A stretch of 63,014 nucleotides of DNA. It comes from Acidobacteriaceae bacterium (lineage in GTDB: Bacteria > Acidobacteriota > Terriglobia > Terriglobales > Acidobacteriaceae). The stretch is from contig PLQW01000129.1 of NCBI GenBank assembly GCA_003160215.1, forward strand, positions 1 through 63,014, in the 5' to 3' direction. A program made the position numbers and the translations under genes. Below the pieces are notes generated by a model. It was given only the letters and a program-made list of their open reading frames with translations, searched no databases and was not told where the DNA came from. Shown in pieces: positions 16,945 through 27,267 of the stretch; positions within the stretch are counted from its first letter, which is position 1; every line of letters begins with the position of its first letter.

Positions 16945-18027
16945 TTAACTCAAACCCATTTGGGATAGATAGGCAGTCATCGCCTTTCGCCCCGCATCAA
17001 TCAGCAGATTCATCCGGTCCTGGGACATGCGAAACTCAGTGGTGCCGTATCCCCCGACTGGCAAATGGCAAATAAGCTTGGGATACTTTCGCATTATCTC
17101 TGCATCGGAGGTTCCCGTCATAGTGTCGATCAGGCGGGTCACGCGGTCCGCGGTGCGTAGCCTGGGGCGAGGCGTCTGCGAATTTTGAGCGCCTGGTACA
17201 GCGATGGTCTGGTCCAGCATCAATCCCAACGTTCCGGCGCCATTGGGATCGGTGTTGCCCATGATCTCGATGATCTCGGGATTGCTTTCTGCGACCAGTT
17301 CTAATGGAAAGTTCGATAAGACGCCACCGTCCACAAAGATGTGGTCCACTTTATTGCGGCCGCGGTACGTGCCCCACGCCGTGTCCCAAATCATCTCTCG
17401 CCACACGAACGGAATGCTCATCGACATTCGCACGGCAAGGGCAACCGGGACCTGTGGCGCAGTTCGCTCGTTCAATACCAGCATCTCCGGCTCCGTCACG
17501 TCCGAGGTGACCACGGAAACGTCTGACCCGGTCTTGGCTACAAACTGACTCCACGTAAGATCGGGATCAAGTCCCTTGGCTTGGAGCTTGCTTCGAAACC
17601 AGGCCAGGAAAGCGTCACCCGTGTAGAATCCGCCACACTCGTTAAAGGAGAACAGTTCGCGAAAGAGATCGACTCGCAGCGCAAGGTTGAACAATTCCTT
17701 GGTTGCAAATCCTGGCACATGGGCTTCTTGCAGCAACTCCATGGTCTGGCTATTGGCGATCTGGGCCGTACTGAAGTCATCCGCCTTGGGCGCGTCCATG
17801 AAGGTGGTGAAGACCGGATTTGTGGTTCCCGGTAAAGTTTCGGCAGTGGCTTGCAATAGCTCCGCCGCGGAATAGCCAGCTCCGAGCAAAGTAGCGGTGA
17901 TGGCGCCTGCGGAGGTCCCGATCAATCGCCTGTGCGTGTGTCCCGCTGCCACAAGTACCTCCAGGGCTCCTGCGAAGGCGGCTCCCTTTGCGCCGCCGCC
18001 TTGAAACACCAGGTCAAAAAGTGCCAT
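16945..18027 (-). CDS. Patatin-like phospholipase
   Basis: A 360-residue cytoplasmic patatin-family acyl hydrolase. The oxyanion glycine motif GGGAKG is at residues 10-15, the nucleophile Ser39 in GTSAG, and the catalytic Asp233 in FVDGG, giving the complete Ser-Asp dyad. Such enzymes remove fatty acids from phospholipids. No signal peptide or transmembrane helix is seen, and there is no type V autotransporter domain, so this is the plain soluble kind. The ATG follows GGGAGGT at good spacing. It sits downstream of the efflux operon on the same strand with a 72-bp gap; functional linkage is not evident. Confidence 0.9.
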   Translation of the reverse strand: MALFDLVFQGGGAKGAAFAGALEVLVAAGHTHRRLIGTSAGAITATLLGAGYSAAELLQATAETLPGTTNPVFTTFMDAPKADDFSTAQIANSQTMELLQEAHVPGFATKELFNLALRVDLFRELFSFNECGGFYTGDAFLAWFRSKLQAKGLDPDLTWSQFVAKTGSDVSVVTSDVTEPEMLVLNERTAPQVPVALAVRMSMSIPFVWREMIWDTAWGTYRGRNKVDHIFVDGGVLSNFPLELVAESNPEIIEIMGNTDPNGAGTLGLMLDQTIAVPGAQNSQTPRPRLRTADRVTRLIDTMTGTSDAEIMRKYPKLICHLPVGGYGTTEFRMSQDRMNLLIDAGRKAMTAYLSQMGLS

Positions 18028-18099
18028 GATGACCTCCCTCTATTGCCCAAAAGTTATCCGCAATTCTGGATTAAGAGCTGCAATCGGAAATAACCGCCC

Positions 18100-19491
18100 T
18101 TACTGCTGCCAACCACCACCCAGCGCCTGGTAAAGCTGCACATAGTTCTGCAATTCCGTGTACCACGCCTGGGCCAGGCTCAGCGCCGAAAGGAAGTACT
18201 GCTGTTCGTAGTACTGCACTTCGAGAAAACTGGTGACGCCACCCTTGAAACGCACGGTGGCAAGGTCGGCCATTTGCTTGTATGTTTTCGTCTGCTCCTC
18301 GATCTTCATCCGGTACAGTCGAGACTGGTTGTAGCCTACGAGACTGTTGGAAACATCGCCGAACGCCTGCTGCACGGTTTGCTTGTAGGAGAGTTCCGCT
18401 TCGTCGCGCTGCGCCCACGCCAAACGGTACCCGCTCCTGATCCTGCCTCCCTGGAAGATCGGTTGGACTACCTGCCCACCCACGGACCAGAATGTCGCCG
18501 GCCCCTGCAGGAAGCTGGTGATGGCGGTGCTCTGCGCGCCAAATGCGCCGGTCAATGAGATCTGGGGAAAGAAGGCTGCCTTGGCCACACCCACGTTGGC
18601 ATTGGCGGCGACCAGGTTTTCTTCGGCGCGACGCACATCCGGCCGGCGTTGCAGAAGCGCCGAAGGCAGTCCAGCCGGCACCTCTGGGAGGTGTGGCTGA
18701 TCAACCAGATTGAGCCCGCGCGCAATCGGCCCTGGATTTCTGCCCAGCAAGATACTGATATTGTTTTCCGTTTGTTCTATCGCCTGCTGAAGACTGATGA
18801 CTTCCGCTTCCGCCTGTTCCACCAGCGTCTGCGCCTGATACACATCCGTAATCGCGGATTCACCGCCCTTGAACTTTATAGTGTTGAGCTTCAGGATTTC
18901 GTGGTCGGCTGCGACCGTATCTCGCGAGTACACGAGCTGGCCGTCATATTGGCGCAGCAGAAAGTAATCGCTGGCCACGGAGGAAATCAGGGTGGTTTGA
19001 ACTATGCTTTGCCCAAACTGTGTAGCCAAAAGAGTGGCACGCGCCGATTCCGTGGCCCGGCGGTATTGCCCCCAGAAATCGACGATATAGTTCAACTGCA
19101 GTCCCAGAGTGTCGAACGTGGGAGCCCCCGGGTAAATCGCGGAACGCTCGTTCGTGACTGCCGCCGAACCGTTCAAAGTCGGAAATTGATTGGCGCGCGT
19201 AATCCCCAGAGAAGCGTTGGCCTGAAGGATACGCGTGGCGGCAATCCGCATGTCGTAGTTGTTGGCGAGGGCTTCCTTGATGAGGCCCTGCAGAACCTCA
19301 TCCTGGTACACGGCCGGCCACTTCATTTCGGCGAATTGTTCACCAGTTGGTTGCTGCGTGGAAGCATCGGGCGCAACCCCGCGATACCCGCCTGGGACCG
19401 TCAGCGGCGGACGCTTGTAGTTGGGGCCGACCTTACATCCGCACAGCGCGAGCAATAGCAAGACAGCAGTGGATATTCTCGCGCTAGTCAT
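18100..19491 (-). CDS. RND efflux outer-membrane channel lipoprotein (OprM/NodT family)
   Basis: A 463-residue TolC-like outer-membrane factor. The N-terminal lipobox LALCGC gives a lipidated Cys, followed by KVGPNYKRP, the standard start of mature OprM-type proteins. Two OEP repeats with long helices fill the rest, for example ESARATLLATQFGQS and QTLVEQAEAEV. It forms the exit duct of the tripartite pump. The ATG at 19491 has AAGGAG at 7 nt and overlaps the end of the pump gene by 8 bp, which implies translational coupling. The frame extends upstream to 19557 but lies inside the pump gene there. Confidence 0.94.
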   Translation of the reverse strand: MTSARISTAVLLLLALCGCKVGPNYKRPPLTVPGGYRGVAPDASTQQPTGEQFAEMKWPAVYQDEVLQGLIKEALANNYDMRIAATRILQANASLGITRANQFPTLNGSAAVTNERSAIYPGAPTFDTLGLQLNYIVDFWGQYRRATESARATLLATQFGQSIVQTTLISSVASDYFLLRQYDGQLVYSRDTVAADHEILKLNTIKFKGGESAITDVYQAQTLVEQAEAEVISLQQAIEQTENNISILLGRNPGPIARGLNLVDQPHLPEVPAGLPSALLQRRPDVRRAEENLVAANANVGVAKAAFFPQISLTGAFGAQSTAITSFLQGPATFWSVGGQVVQPIFQGGRIRSGYRLAWAQRDEAELSYKQTVQQAFGDVSNSLVGYNQSRLYRMKIEEQTKTYKQMADLATVRFKGGVTSFLEVQYYEQQYFLSALSLAQAWYTELQNYVQLYQALGGGWQQ

Positions 19492-22400
19492 GTCCGGCTC
19501 CTTTCGACCCCGTATCCGGACCCTCTGGTCCCGGGGGCTTCGGTTTCTCGCCGCCACCTATCCATAGGCCAAACCGCTCCACGACATCGAAGCTGACGGG
19601 GATGAAGAAGATGGCAAGCAGCGAGGCGGCGATCATACCGCCTATCACGACGGTTCCCAGCACTTGCCTCGAGATGCCACCTGCCCCGGAAGCTACCCAT
19701 AACGGAACGCAACCGAGAATAAAGGCGAATGCGGTCATCAGGATAGGGCGCAGCCTCAGCCTTGCACCGGCCAGAGAAGCGTCAATCAGTGACTTGCCGC
19801 CTTCGTACTCCGCTTTGGCGAATTCGACGATCAGAATAGCGTTCTTGGCGGACAAACCAATAAGCATTACCAGGCCAATTTGTGCGTAAACATCGTTGTC
19901 GAGCCGCCGGAAATAGAGTGCGACGAAAGCCCCGAAGACAGCGATGGGGACTCCGAGCAGCACGCTGAACGGAAGCGTCCAACTCTCGTACTGCGCGGCC
20001 ATGATGAGGAAAACGATGAGGAATGACAAGCCAAAGATGGTAGAGGGGCTGACCCCTTGGGCAGCCTGCTGCTGCTGGTACGACATGCCACTGTAGTCGA
20101 AGCCCATCTGGGTCGGCATGGTCTGTTTGAAGACCTCCTCCAGCGCCGCCATGGATTGTCCGGAGCTGTAACCGGGCGCGGATGAGCCGTTAATCTGCAC
20201 GCATTGGTACAGGTTGTATCTCATGACGAACTCAGATCCACTGCGCGCAGTAATGGCGGTCAACGTACTCAACGGAACCATCTGGCCTTCGATGCTCTTC
20301 ACATAAAACTTGCCCAGGTTGTCGGCGTTGGTTCGGTAATCACCGTCAGCTTGCACGTAAACCTGCCACTGCAAGCCAAAACGATTGAAGTAGTTCACCA
20401 GCGATCCGCCCATGAAGGTCTGCAGTGTCTGGTACACATTGCTCAAGGGGACCTGCTGGGTCAGCACCTTCGCCTTGTCCACGGTCACACCTACCTGGGG
20501 AACTCCGAAGAGAGCCGTCGTCATGACACCGGCCAGTTCGGGGCGCTTCTGGGCCGCAGCCATGAAGATTTTCGTGTTCTTGGCCAGGAAGTCGGTACCG
20601 CTACCGGACCGGTCTTCGAGAATGAAGGTGAACCCGCCGGAGGTGCCCACGCCCGGAATTGCGGGTGGCGGGAACGAGAATGCAATACCCGACGTGACCT
20701 TGGAAAGGGCCATCTGAAGGTGAGCTTTAATGCCGTCATAGCTGTTTTCCGGGGTCTTGCGCTCACTCCAGGGCTTGAACGAGACGAAGAAAAACGCACT
20801 GTAAGTGGTATTGACGCCGCTCAGCATGCTGTACCCAATGACCGAGCTCACGTACTCCACGCCGGGCGTCTTGAGAATGATGTCCTCGACTTGCCGGCCG
20901 GCTTCGGAGGAACGTTGCAAAGATGACGCATCGGGCAGTTGCAGGCCGACGTAGACATATCCCTGGTCCTCATCGGGAAGAAAGCTGCTCGGTATTTTTG
21001 AGCCGAAGAAAGCCGCGCCCGCCGCTAGCAGGGCAAGCAGAATGAAAGCAAATCCCGCTTTGTGGATCAAATGCCTGCAGGCGCCTACGTAACCGTCGGT
21101 CGCCCTGCCAAATACCTTATTGAAACCTCGGAAGAATGCACCCAGCGGTCCTCGCGACTCTTTTTTCGGGCGAAGAAGCATCGCCGCCAAGGCAGGGCTG
21201 AGGGTCAGCGCATTGAAGGCCGAAAAGGCCACCGAGACTGCGATGGTTACTGCAAACTGCTGGTAAAGCTGGCCGGTGATGCCAGGGACGAACGCCGTGG
21301 GTATGAAGACGGCGGCCAGGATCAACGCGATGGCAACTACTGGACCGCCCACTTCCTCCATCGCTTTTACCGTCGCGTCGTGGGGTGTCATGCCCTGCTC
21401 AATATGGTGCTCCACAGCCTCCACCACGACGATGGCATCGTCCACCACCAAGCCGATCGCGAGCACCAGACCGAAGAGCGAGAGCGTGTTGATGGAAAAC
21501 CCGAGCAATGGAAAGACGACAAAGGTCCCAACCAACGAAACCGGCACTGCCAGCAACGGGATGAGTGTGGCGCGCCAGCCCTGGAGAAAGAGGAAGACCA
21601 CGATGATTACCAGCCCCAGCGCCTCGAATAGCGTCTTCTCAATTTCCTTGATACCTTCGGTGACGGCCAGCGTGGTATCGAGTGCGACGATGTAGTCCAG
21701 GTCTTGGGGAAATCGAGTCTTGGCTTCCTCCATTAACTTGCGAACAGCCTTGGCGGTTGCGACTGCGTTGGCGCCCGGGGCCTGATAGATCGCCACGAGG
21801 GCGGCCGGCTTGCCATTCAACCGGCCCTGCATGATGTAGTTCTGCGCACCCAGCTCGATACGGGCGACGTCCTTCAGGCGCAGAATCCCACCTTTGGGAT
21901 CGGCCCGAACGATGATCTCCCCGAACTCCTCAGCCGAAGGAAGCCTTCCCGGAGCGCGCACGGTGTAGGTGAACTGCTGGCCCGGGGGCACCGGTTCGCC
22001 GCCGATCTGGCCGGCGGGGTTGACCGTGTTCTGGGCCTGGACGGCGTTGATAATTTCGGAAACCGTGATACCCAGATTCGCCAGCTTGTCAGGATTGACC
22101 CAGCACCGCATGGCGTACTGGCCAGCGCCGAAGACCGACACCGACGCCACGCCCGGCACGCGGGTTAACGCATAATTCAGGTTGATGACTGCATAGTTCG
22201 CCAGAAAAATGTTGTTGTAGGTGTCGTTGGGAGAGGACAGATCGATCAGCATCAACGGTGCTGCGGTGGACTTCTGCACCGTAATTCCGTTGTTGATTAC
22301 TGCGCTGGGCAGTTGCGAGTTAGCTTGGGAGACGCGCATCTGCGACAAAATCTGGTCGGTGCTGGCAACCGTGCCAATCTTGAAGTCCACCGTCAGTGTC

Positions 22401-22663
22401 ATCTGCCCGTTGCTGGAACTCAGCGAGTACATGTAGTTCATGTTGTCGACACCCGACATCTGCTGCTCGATGGGGGTGGCGACCGACTCGGCGACGGTTC
22501 CCGAGTCTGCACCGGTGTAATTCGCGATAACCTGGATCTGCGGGTCGGCGATATTTGGAAATTGGGCTGTAGGCAGGCTGAGCATCGAGACGACACCGGC
22601 GATGATCATCAGGATGGAGATGACGATGGCGACGATGGGCCGATTGATGAAGAATTTCGACAT
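19484..22663 (-). CDS. RND multidrug efflux pump, HAE1 (AcrB/MexB) type
   Basis: A 1059-residue inner-membrane RND transporter starting MSKFFINRPIVAIVIS, characteristic of the HAE1 subfamily. Twelve transmembrane helices are expected from the two repeated halves; the proton-relay helix is visible as VLAIGLVVDDAIVVVEAVEH, with the two adjacent Asp residues of the relay. Large periplasmic loops bind hydrophobic drugs. It exports compounds using the proton gradient together with the adaptor and outer-membrane channel encoded on either side. It starts 2 bp after the adaptor stop. The C-terminal tail is Pro/Gly rich. No local TetR or MarR regulator was seen. Confidence 0.97.
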   Translation of the reverse strand: MSKFFINRPIVAIVISILMIIAGVVSMLSLPTAQFPNIADPQIQVIANYTGADSGTVAESVATPIEQQMSGVDNMNYMYSLSSSNGQMTLTVDFKIGTVASTDQILSQMRVSQANSQLPSAVINNGITVQKSTAAPLMLIDLSSPNDTYNNIFLANYAVINLNYALTRVPGVASVSVFGAGQYAMRCWVNPDKLANLGITVSEIINAVQAQNTVNPAGQIGGEPVPPGQQFTYTVRAPGRLPSAEEFGEIIVRADPKGGILRLKDVARIELGAQNYIMQGRLNGKPAALVAIYQAPGANAVATAKAVRKLMEEAKTRFPQDLDYIVALDTTLAVTEGIKEIEKTLFEALGLVIIVVFLFLQGWRATLIPLLAVPVSLVGTFVVFPLLGFSINTLSLFGLVLAIGLVVDDAIVVVEAVEHHIEQGMTPHDATVKAMEEVGGPVVAIALILAAVFIPTAFVPGITGQLYQQFAVTIAVSVAFSAFNALTLSPALAAMLLRPKKESRGPLGAFFRGFNKVFGRATDGYVGACRHLIHKAGFAFILLALLAAGAAFFGSKIPSSFLPDEDQGYVYVGLQLPDASSLQRSSEAGRQVEDIILKTPGVEYVSSVIGYSMLSGVNTTYSAFFFVSFKPWSERKTPENSYDGIKAHLQMALSKVTSGIAFSFPPPAIPGVGTSGGFTFILEDRSGSGTDFLAKNTKIFMAAAQKRPELAGVMTTALFGVPQVGVTVDKAKVLTQQVPLSNVYQTLQTFMGGSLVNYFNRFGLQWQVYVQADGDYRTNADNLGKFYVKSIEGQMVPLSTLTAITARSGSEFVMRYNLYQCVQINGSSAPGYSSGQSMAALEEVFKQTMPTQMGFDYSGMSYQQQQAAQGVSPSTIFGLSFLIVFLIMAAQYESWTLPFSVLLGVPIAVFGAFVALYFRRLDNDVYAQIGLVMLIGLSAKNAILIVEFAKAEYEGGKSLIDASLAGARLRLRPILMTAFAFILGCVPLWVASGAGGISRQVLGTVVIGGMIAASLLAIFFIPVSFDVVERFGLWIGGGEKPKPPGPEGPDTGSKGAGHD

Positions 22664-22665
22664 GG

Positions 22666-23898
22666 TCAGTTGCCCCCTGCCGAGGCGGCCACCACGTACG
22701 GTTTGGGACTGACCGGCGTGCCCTCGCGCACCTTCATGAAGCCCTGGACGATGATCTTTTCACCAGGCTTCAGTCCTTCAGTGACGATCCAATCCGTACC
22801 CACCTTCTCGCCCACCTTGACCGGACGGAACATCGCTTTGTTATCGGGAGTAACCACAACCACCTGGTACATCGACTGGACTTCGATGACGGCTGCCTGC
22901 GGAACTAGCAACGCATTCTTATTGTCACCCGTCTCTATTCGCACCCGTCCGAAGCCACCGGGACGTAGAATGCCATCCTTGTTCTGGAACTCGGCAACAA
23001 TCTGGACCGTGCCGGTCTGGGCAAAGACCTGGCGGTTGACGAGGGTGAGCCTGCCTTTCTCCGGGTAGGTTTGTCCATTGGCTTGGATGTATTCGACTGG
23101 CATGGTGGGACGCCGGCTGGCGTTTCCACGTGCAATCTGGGCAATCATCGCGGCGTTTGTCAGGTAGTCACTTTCACTGATATTGAAATACGCCCAGATC
23201 GGATTTACCTGGGAGACCGTCGTCATCTTGGTAGTCGTTCCCACCAAGTCGCCGATCTGAGAATTGGTGATACCGGCGATTCCATCGATCGGTGAATAGA
23301 CCTTGGTCCAGCCAAGATTCAGCACCGCCTGCTGCTCATTTGCCTGGGCGGCCGCCACTTGCGCCTTCATCGCGGCTTGGGTCGAAATGTCGGTGTCGAG
23401 TTGCTTTTGCGGGACCGCGTTCTGTGCAGCAAGCGGGGTGTCTCGGGCAACGTTGTTGTCGGCCTCTGACAGGTTCGCCACGGCCACCGCTACCTGGGCT
23501 TTGGCCTGATCAAGCGCCGCCACGAAAGGCCTTGGGTCGATCTCATACAGAAGCTGGCCTTTTCTTACGAAGAGGCCGTCCGGATAATCCTGCTTCAACA
23601 GGTAGCCCTGCACTTTAGGCGTGATGTCGGCATTGTTAGAGCCGTTGAGCTGTGCCACCCACTCCTCGAAAATGGGAATGTCCTTTTGAACGACGTCCGT
23701 GACCTCGACTTCGGGCGGCCCCGCCTGCGGACGCTCCTCCTTCTTTTCGCAGCCGGCGAACAGCAGGAGGGTTATCAGGCATACGCCTAGGGCGGTCGCG
23801 TTCTGCAGCCGGTGATGGCGCCGCAAACCCGTCGGATGCCATAACCTGGTACTGTTTGTAGGTGGTTCAGCGTGGTAAAGCTCAGGTCCGATTCGCAT
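22666..23898 (-). CDS. RND efflux periplasmic adaptor (membrane fusion protein)
   Basis: A 410-residue HlyD/AcrA-like adaptor that bridges pump and outer-membrane channel. The N-terminus contains a lipoprotein-type segment LLLFAGCEKKEE. The mature part shows the lipoyl/barrel-sandwich region (VQGYLLKQDYPDG, VRKGQLLYEIDPRPF), a helical hairpin with Ala/Gln-rich repeats, and a beta-barrel (YSPIDGIAGI). The ATG at 23898 has TAGGAGT upstream; a further in-frame start at 23919 is less likely. About 40 residues of basic sequence precede the hydrophobic core, longer than usual, so the true start might be internal. First gene of the three-gene efflux operon. Confidence 0.93.
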   Translation of the reverse strand: MRIGPELYHAEPPTNSTRLWHPTGLRRHHRLQNATALGVCLITLLLFAGCEKKEERPQAGPPEVEVTDVVQKDIPIFEEWVAQLNGSNNADITPKVQGYLLKQDYPDGLFVRKGQLLYEIDPRPFVAALDQAKAQVAVAVANLSEADNNVARDTPLAAQNAVPQKQLDTDISTQAAMKAQVAAAQANEQQAVLNLGWTKVYSPIDGIAGITNSQIGDLVGTTTKMTTVSQVNPIWAYFNISESDYLTNAAMIAQIARGNASRRPTMPVEYIQANGQTYPEKGRLTLVNRQVFAQTGTVQIVAEFQNKDGILRPGGFGRVRIETGDNKNALLVPQAAVIEVQSMYQVVVVTPDNKAMFRPVKVGEKVGTDWIVTEGLKPGEKIIVQGFMKVREGTPVSPKPYVVAASAGGN

Positions 23899-24282
23899 TA
23901 AGACACTCCTAGGCGTCATTAGTCAGAACTCGACTCTCTGCTAGAAAGGGTAGCTGTCTTTTTAGCCCAAAAACTCGCGGATTACCACTGGTAAATTTGC
24001 CGGTTTGCGAGTCGAAGTCTGGCCGGCTTCCCCTTATATGCGTTAATCATGCGGGGACACACGACGGCGTGAATGAAATCGCCGATTGGTCGCGATGCCA
24101 GACGGGAATTGGGACACCACAAGTGCAGACCGTTTTGCGCCGACTCAATTTGTGCGGCTCATCGTGGGTAGCGTTCCGGTCTCTCGCTGCAGTTACAATC
24201 GGACGGGTGTCTGCTGGGACGTGAGACCCACAAGCCGGCCTCGAGCCGGTTCGACCTCAAGACCTAAAGACAGGAAATATTT
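23899..24282. other. Divergent intergenic region, no gene seen
   Basis: About 380 bp between the efflux operon and the DUF4105 gene. It must hold both promoters. A GC-rich inverted motif, GCCGGCCTCGAGCCGG, lies near 24234-24249. I see no convincing operator, riboswitch or small ORF. Confidence 0.5.
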
Positions 24283-25320
24283 ATGGACAATGCTGTCGGC
24301 CATCGGCTTACGCCATCTCCGGTTCGGTTCAGAGCGATGCGGGCCCTAGGACGCACAATCATGTGGCTCATTCTCGCGCTGCTTATTCTGTGGGCTGTGG
24401 CGGCTCTCTACGTTGATGTTCGGATTGCAGTCTTGCGCATTCCGGTGACCGCGATCTACGTCCTCGGAATTCTCGCGATCCTGCTGATGGTCAAACGACC
24501 GTGGGCTGCAGTGTTGTGTTTCGCAGGCTTCTGCATTGTGCTGGCGTGGTGGCTCAGCCTGAGGCCCTCGAATGAAGGGAACTGGCAACCCGACGCCGAT
24601 CGGACCGCCTGGGCTGAGATTAGCGGAGACCGGGTCGTGATTCACAACCTGCGCAACTGCGACTACCGTTCCAAGACCGACTACACGAATTGCTGGAGTG
24701 ATCGCACGGTGTACCTGTCGCAACTCCGTTACGCAGACCTTTTCTTCACCACCTGGGGACCGAAGTATATCGGCCACCCGATTGTCAGCTTCCAGTTCGG
24801 CGACCACGACCATATCGCCTTCTCGATCGAAGCGCGGTACAAAGTGGGCCAGGATTACTCGGCGATACTTGGATTTTTCCGCCAATACGAGTTGATCTTT
24901 ATCGCCGCCGATGAGCGCGACGTCATTCGATTACGCACCAACTACCGCAAAGATGAGGAAGTCTACCTGTACCGCACCACGGTACCACCGGGTCGAGCAC
25001 GGGAAATATTCCTGGCGTATCTCGCTTACCTGAACCAGTTAAGAGATCATCCGGAGTGGTACAACGCCGTGACCAGGAACTGTACGACGACGATGGACCG
25101 GCAGATCGCTAAGGACGTGAGCCACCCGCAACCCTGGAATTACCAGCTCTTACTGAACGGCACCTTGGATGAATTGCTGTACGACAGAGGGCGCTTGGTG
25201 ACGGGCGGCCTTCCATTCCCGGAATTGAAGCAACGTGAGCACATCAATGCAGCGGCCAAGGCGGCGGGGCAGTCACCGGATTGGTCGGCGCTGATTCGTG
25301 CGGGGCGGGCGGGATTCTGA
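24283..25320 (+). CDS. Membrane protein with DUF4105 (Lnb-like periplasmic) domain
   Basis: A 345-residue protein with two or three hydrophobic N-terminal helices (MWLILALLILWAVAALY, then two more through residue ~93) followed by a periplasmic DUF4105 domain. The domain shows NLRNCDYRS near its start, a His-rich FGDHDHIAFSIEARYK and the conserved TRNCTTTM, whose Cys is the likely nucleophile; the family includes the Lnb apolipoprotein transacylase-related enzymes. A peptidase or acyltransferase role is inferred, not proven. AGGAAA lies upstream of the ATG. It converges on the subtilase gene. Confidence 0.85.
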   Translation: MDNAVGHRLTPSPVRFRAMRALGRTIMWLILALLILWAVAALYVDVRIAVLRIPVTAIYVLGILAILLMVKRPWAAVLCFAGFCIVLAWWLSLRPSNEGNWQPDADRTAWAEISGDRVVIHNLRNCDYRSKTDYTNCWSDRTVYLSQLRYADLFFTTWGPKYIGHPIVSFQFGDHDHIAFSIEARYKVGQDYSAILGFFRQYELIFIAADERDVIRLRTNYRKDEEVYLYRTTVPPGRAREIFLAYLAYLNQLRDHPEWYNAVTRNCTTTMDRQIAKDVSHPQPWNYQLLLNGTLDELLYDRGRLVTGGLPFPELKQREHINAAAKAAGQSPDWSALIRAGRAGF

Positions 25321-25464
25321 GGACGACCAGACGCTTGAACAACTCATGCCGGTCTGCGTGAGCAGCGCGCCACCGCAGCCTCCCCGCGGCAAGTCATCGT
25401 ATTGAAATCGCGACCCCACACCATGCGGAGCCGCGACAGAGGGCTGATCGGCGGTCAGGAACTT

Positions 25465-26919
25465 CTACTGTACCGCCTGCAACAGATTGAGAAGTCCAAA
25501 GCCAAATGTATTGTTCTGCAGTCCGGCCGGTCCACCGCAGTTAGCAACACTTTGGACCAGGAAATGCTGAGCTGCCCGCTCCATCGTCAACTGGGTTTGA
25601 GTGACATTCCCGACAAGATTGGGCTTGACCTGCCACAACAGAGCAACCCCGCCGGCGACGTGCGGGGCGGCCATGGACGTTCCCGACCAACCTGAACTAT
25701 ATCCGTTCCCTGGTACCGCGCCCCGGATGTTAACGCCCGGTGCGGAGAGATCAGGTTTGGTGCGGTGACTGCCGTCCGCAATCACCGGACCGCGGCTGCT
25801 GAAGCTGGCGATGTTGTTTGAGGAGTCGAGGGCGGCAACATCCACGGAACTGGCATAGATGGCAGGCGGTTCTTGAATCGTGGAGCAGCCTGGACCGTAA
25901 TTACTAGCGGCCATTGCCGGGAAAATCCCAGCTGCGCGTACGGCGTCCACAATACTCTGGAGAGTATAGGTTGAGCAGCCTTCGCTGGGAGGACACGTCC
26001 AGGAATTGTTTATGGAGTCCGGTGCCTTGCTGGGATCGCCTTGGCTTGGATCGCCATTGACCGGATAAGGCGCAATCAGAAACTGGAAGCATTCGGTGTA
26101 GCGCGCGGGAGTGCCGTTGCCTCCGGCATCCATGTTGCGGCAGGCAATCCATTTCGCTCCTGGAGCTACTCCGACCTGGTTGCCCAGTCCGTCATCGCCA
26201 ACCATCTCACTGGCCGTAAACGTGCCATGACTATTGGGGTCGATGGGAACAGGTGAGTGATCGGGCGAGGCATCGTGCCAGTTGTAGTCGTGGTTCACTG
26301 TGTGGCCGTCCCAGCCGCGATAATGCGACTTGAGCGCAGGGTGGTCCCATTGCACACCGGTATCGGCTCCGGAGACTACTCGGCCTTCGCCGTGATAGCC
26401 CAAAGCCCAGACGTTGGGGGCCTTTACCCTCTGAATGTTCCACTCCACACCAAGGGTCTGAAAGGTTGAGTCAGATCCCTCGACCCCGGGCAACGCGTTA
26501 TGTATCGTCGGGTTGGCATCGATTCGTGCCACGTCTTCGCGCGCCGCAAGTTCTTCCATCAGGTTGCGATCGCCCGTCACTTTGATCATGTTGACGATGT
26601 AAAAGGACTGATAAGGAACGCCGCGTTGCTGCAGCAAGCTCAGGATCGGACCCTGGGTACGGGCAGCAACAGTTCGAAGCGTGTTAACCACGAAATTGCC
26701 TTTGTCCAACTTTGTGTTGAAGGTCGAAGCCGCACCAAGATCGGCCTGCTGAGTCAGTACAACCAGGGCCTCGGTTGAGCCGCCGTTTGCGGTCTCGGAA
26801 AGAACGCGGGACGCGATCTTTCCATTCATTTCGCCAGTCTGAATTGACCAGCCCAACGGAACTACTCCAGCTATAAGTGCCACCAGAATTGTCCCAAGCA
26901 GAAAGTTGCGTACGTTCAT
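25465..26919 (-). CDS. Secreted subtilisin-like serine protease (S8)
   Basis: A 484-residue subtilase with signal peptide (MNVRNFLLGTILVALIAG), an inhibitor-like prodomain (about 30-140), and a complete catalytic set: D186 in SGADTG, H231 in NSHGTF, oxyanion Asn340 in AASNYGPG, and Ser415 in GTSMAAPHVAGG. It would self-process and digest proteins outside the cell. The end of the domain is followed by only a short tail, with no C-terminal sorting domain visible. Cys pairs (CSTYT, CSTIQ, CGG) suggest disulfides in the mature enzyme. It is transcribed divergently from the epimerase gene. Confidence 0.95.
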   Translation of the reverse strand: MNVRNFLLGTILVALIAGVVPLGWSIQTGEMNGKIASRVLSETANGGSTEALVVLTQQADLGAASTFNTKLDKGNFVVNTLRTVAARTQGPILSLLQQRGVPYQSFYIVNMIKVTGDRNLMEELAAREDVARIDANPTIHNALPGVEGSDSTFQTLGVEWNIQRVKAPNVWALGYHGEGRVVSGADTGVQWDHPALKSHYRGWDGHTVNHDYNWHDASPDHSPVPIDPNSHGTFTASEMVGDDGLGNQVGVAPGAKWIACRNMDAGGNGTPARYTECFQFLIAPYPVNGDPSQGDPSKAPDSINNSWTCPPSEGCSTYTLQSIVDAVRAAGIFPAMAASNYGPGCSTIQEPPAIYASSVDVAALDSSNNIASFSSRGPVIADGSHRTKPDLSAPGVNIRGAVPGNGYSSGWSGTSMAAPHVAGGVALLWQVKPNLVGNVTQTQLTMERAAQHFLVQSVANCGGPAGLQNNTFGFGLLNLLQAVQ

Positions 26920-27267
26920 AGTTATTAGTCTCCAAAATGAATTTCGTTAGGCGCAAGGTGGATGGTGGGACGGCAGAACAGGGGTTGCGCAGAGCACACC
27001 GCTTGCATCAAAAATGTAGTCTGTAGCACACGTCCTGTCAACCTGAGTGGCAGTTCCATGGGGACGATGGTGCCCCTCGATTTGTTAGACTTCCAGCACG
27101 CCGCTCACGGAAGGGGAGAGCACGCTTGAACAAGCGATCGAGGGCCATGGCCGCACCGGCGCCCTGAATAAGAGATGAGGGCATGGTGAACGCCGCCCGT
27201 GAGGCTGCGAATGGTCTTGCCCATCGCGAAAACATCTACGGATGGGTCAGGCAAAGGTAAGGGACTA
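26920..27267. other. Divergent intergenic region, no gene seen
   Basis: About 350 bp between the subtilase and epimerase genes. It must contain both promoters. Short frames exist but lack ribosome sites and any recognisable product. No repeat of the families found elsewhere in the window. Confidence 0.5.

Noticed and set aside
24225-24262. GC-rich inverted sequence near CTCGAGCCGG that recalled a tRNA arm
   Set aside because: No acceptor or anticodon arms and no T-loop GTTCGAATCC; no tRNA can be folded.
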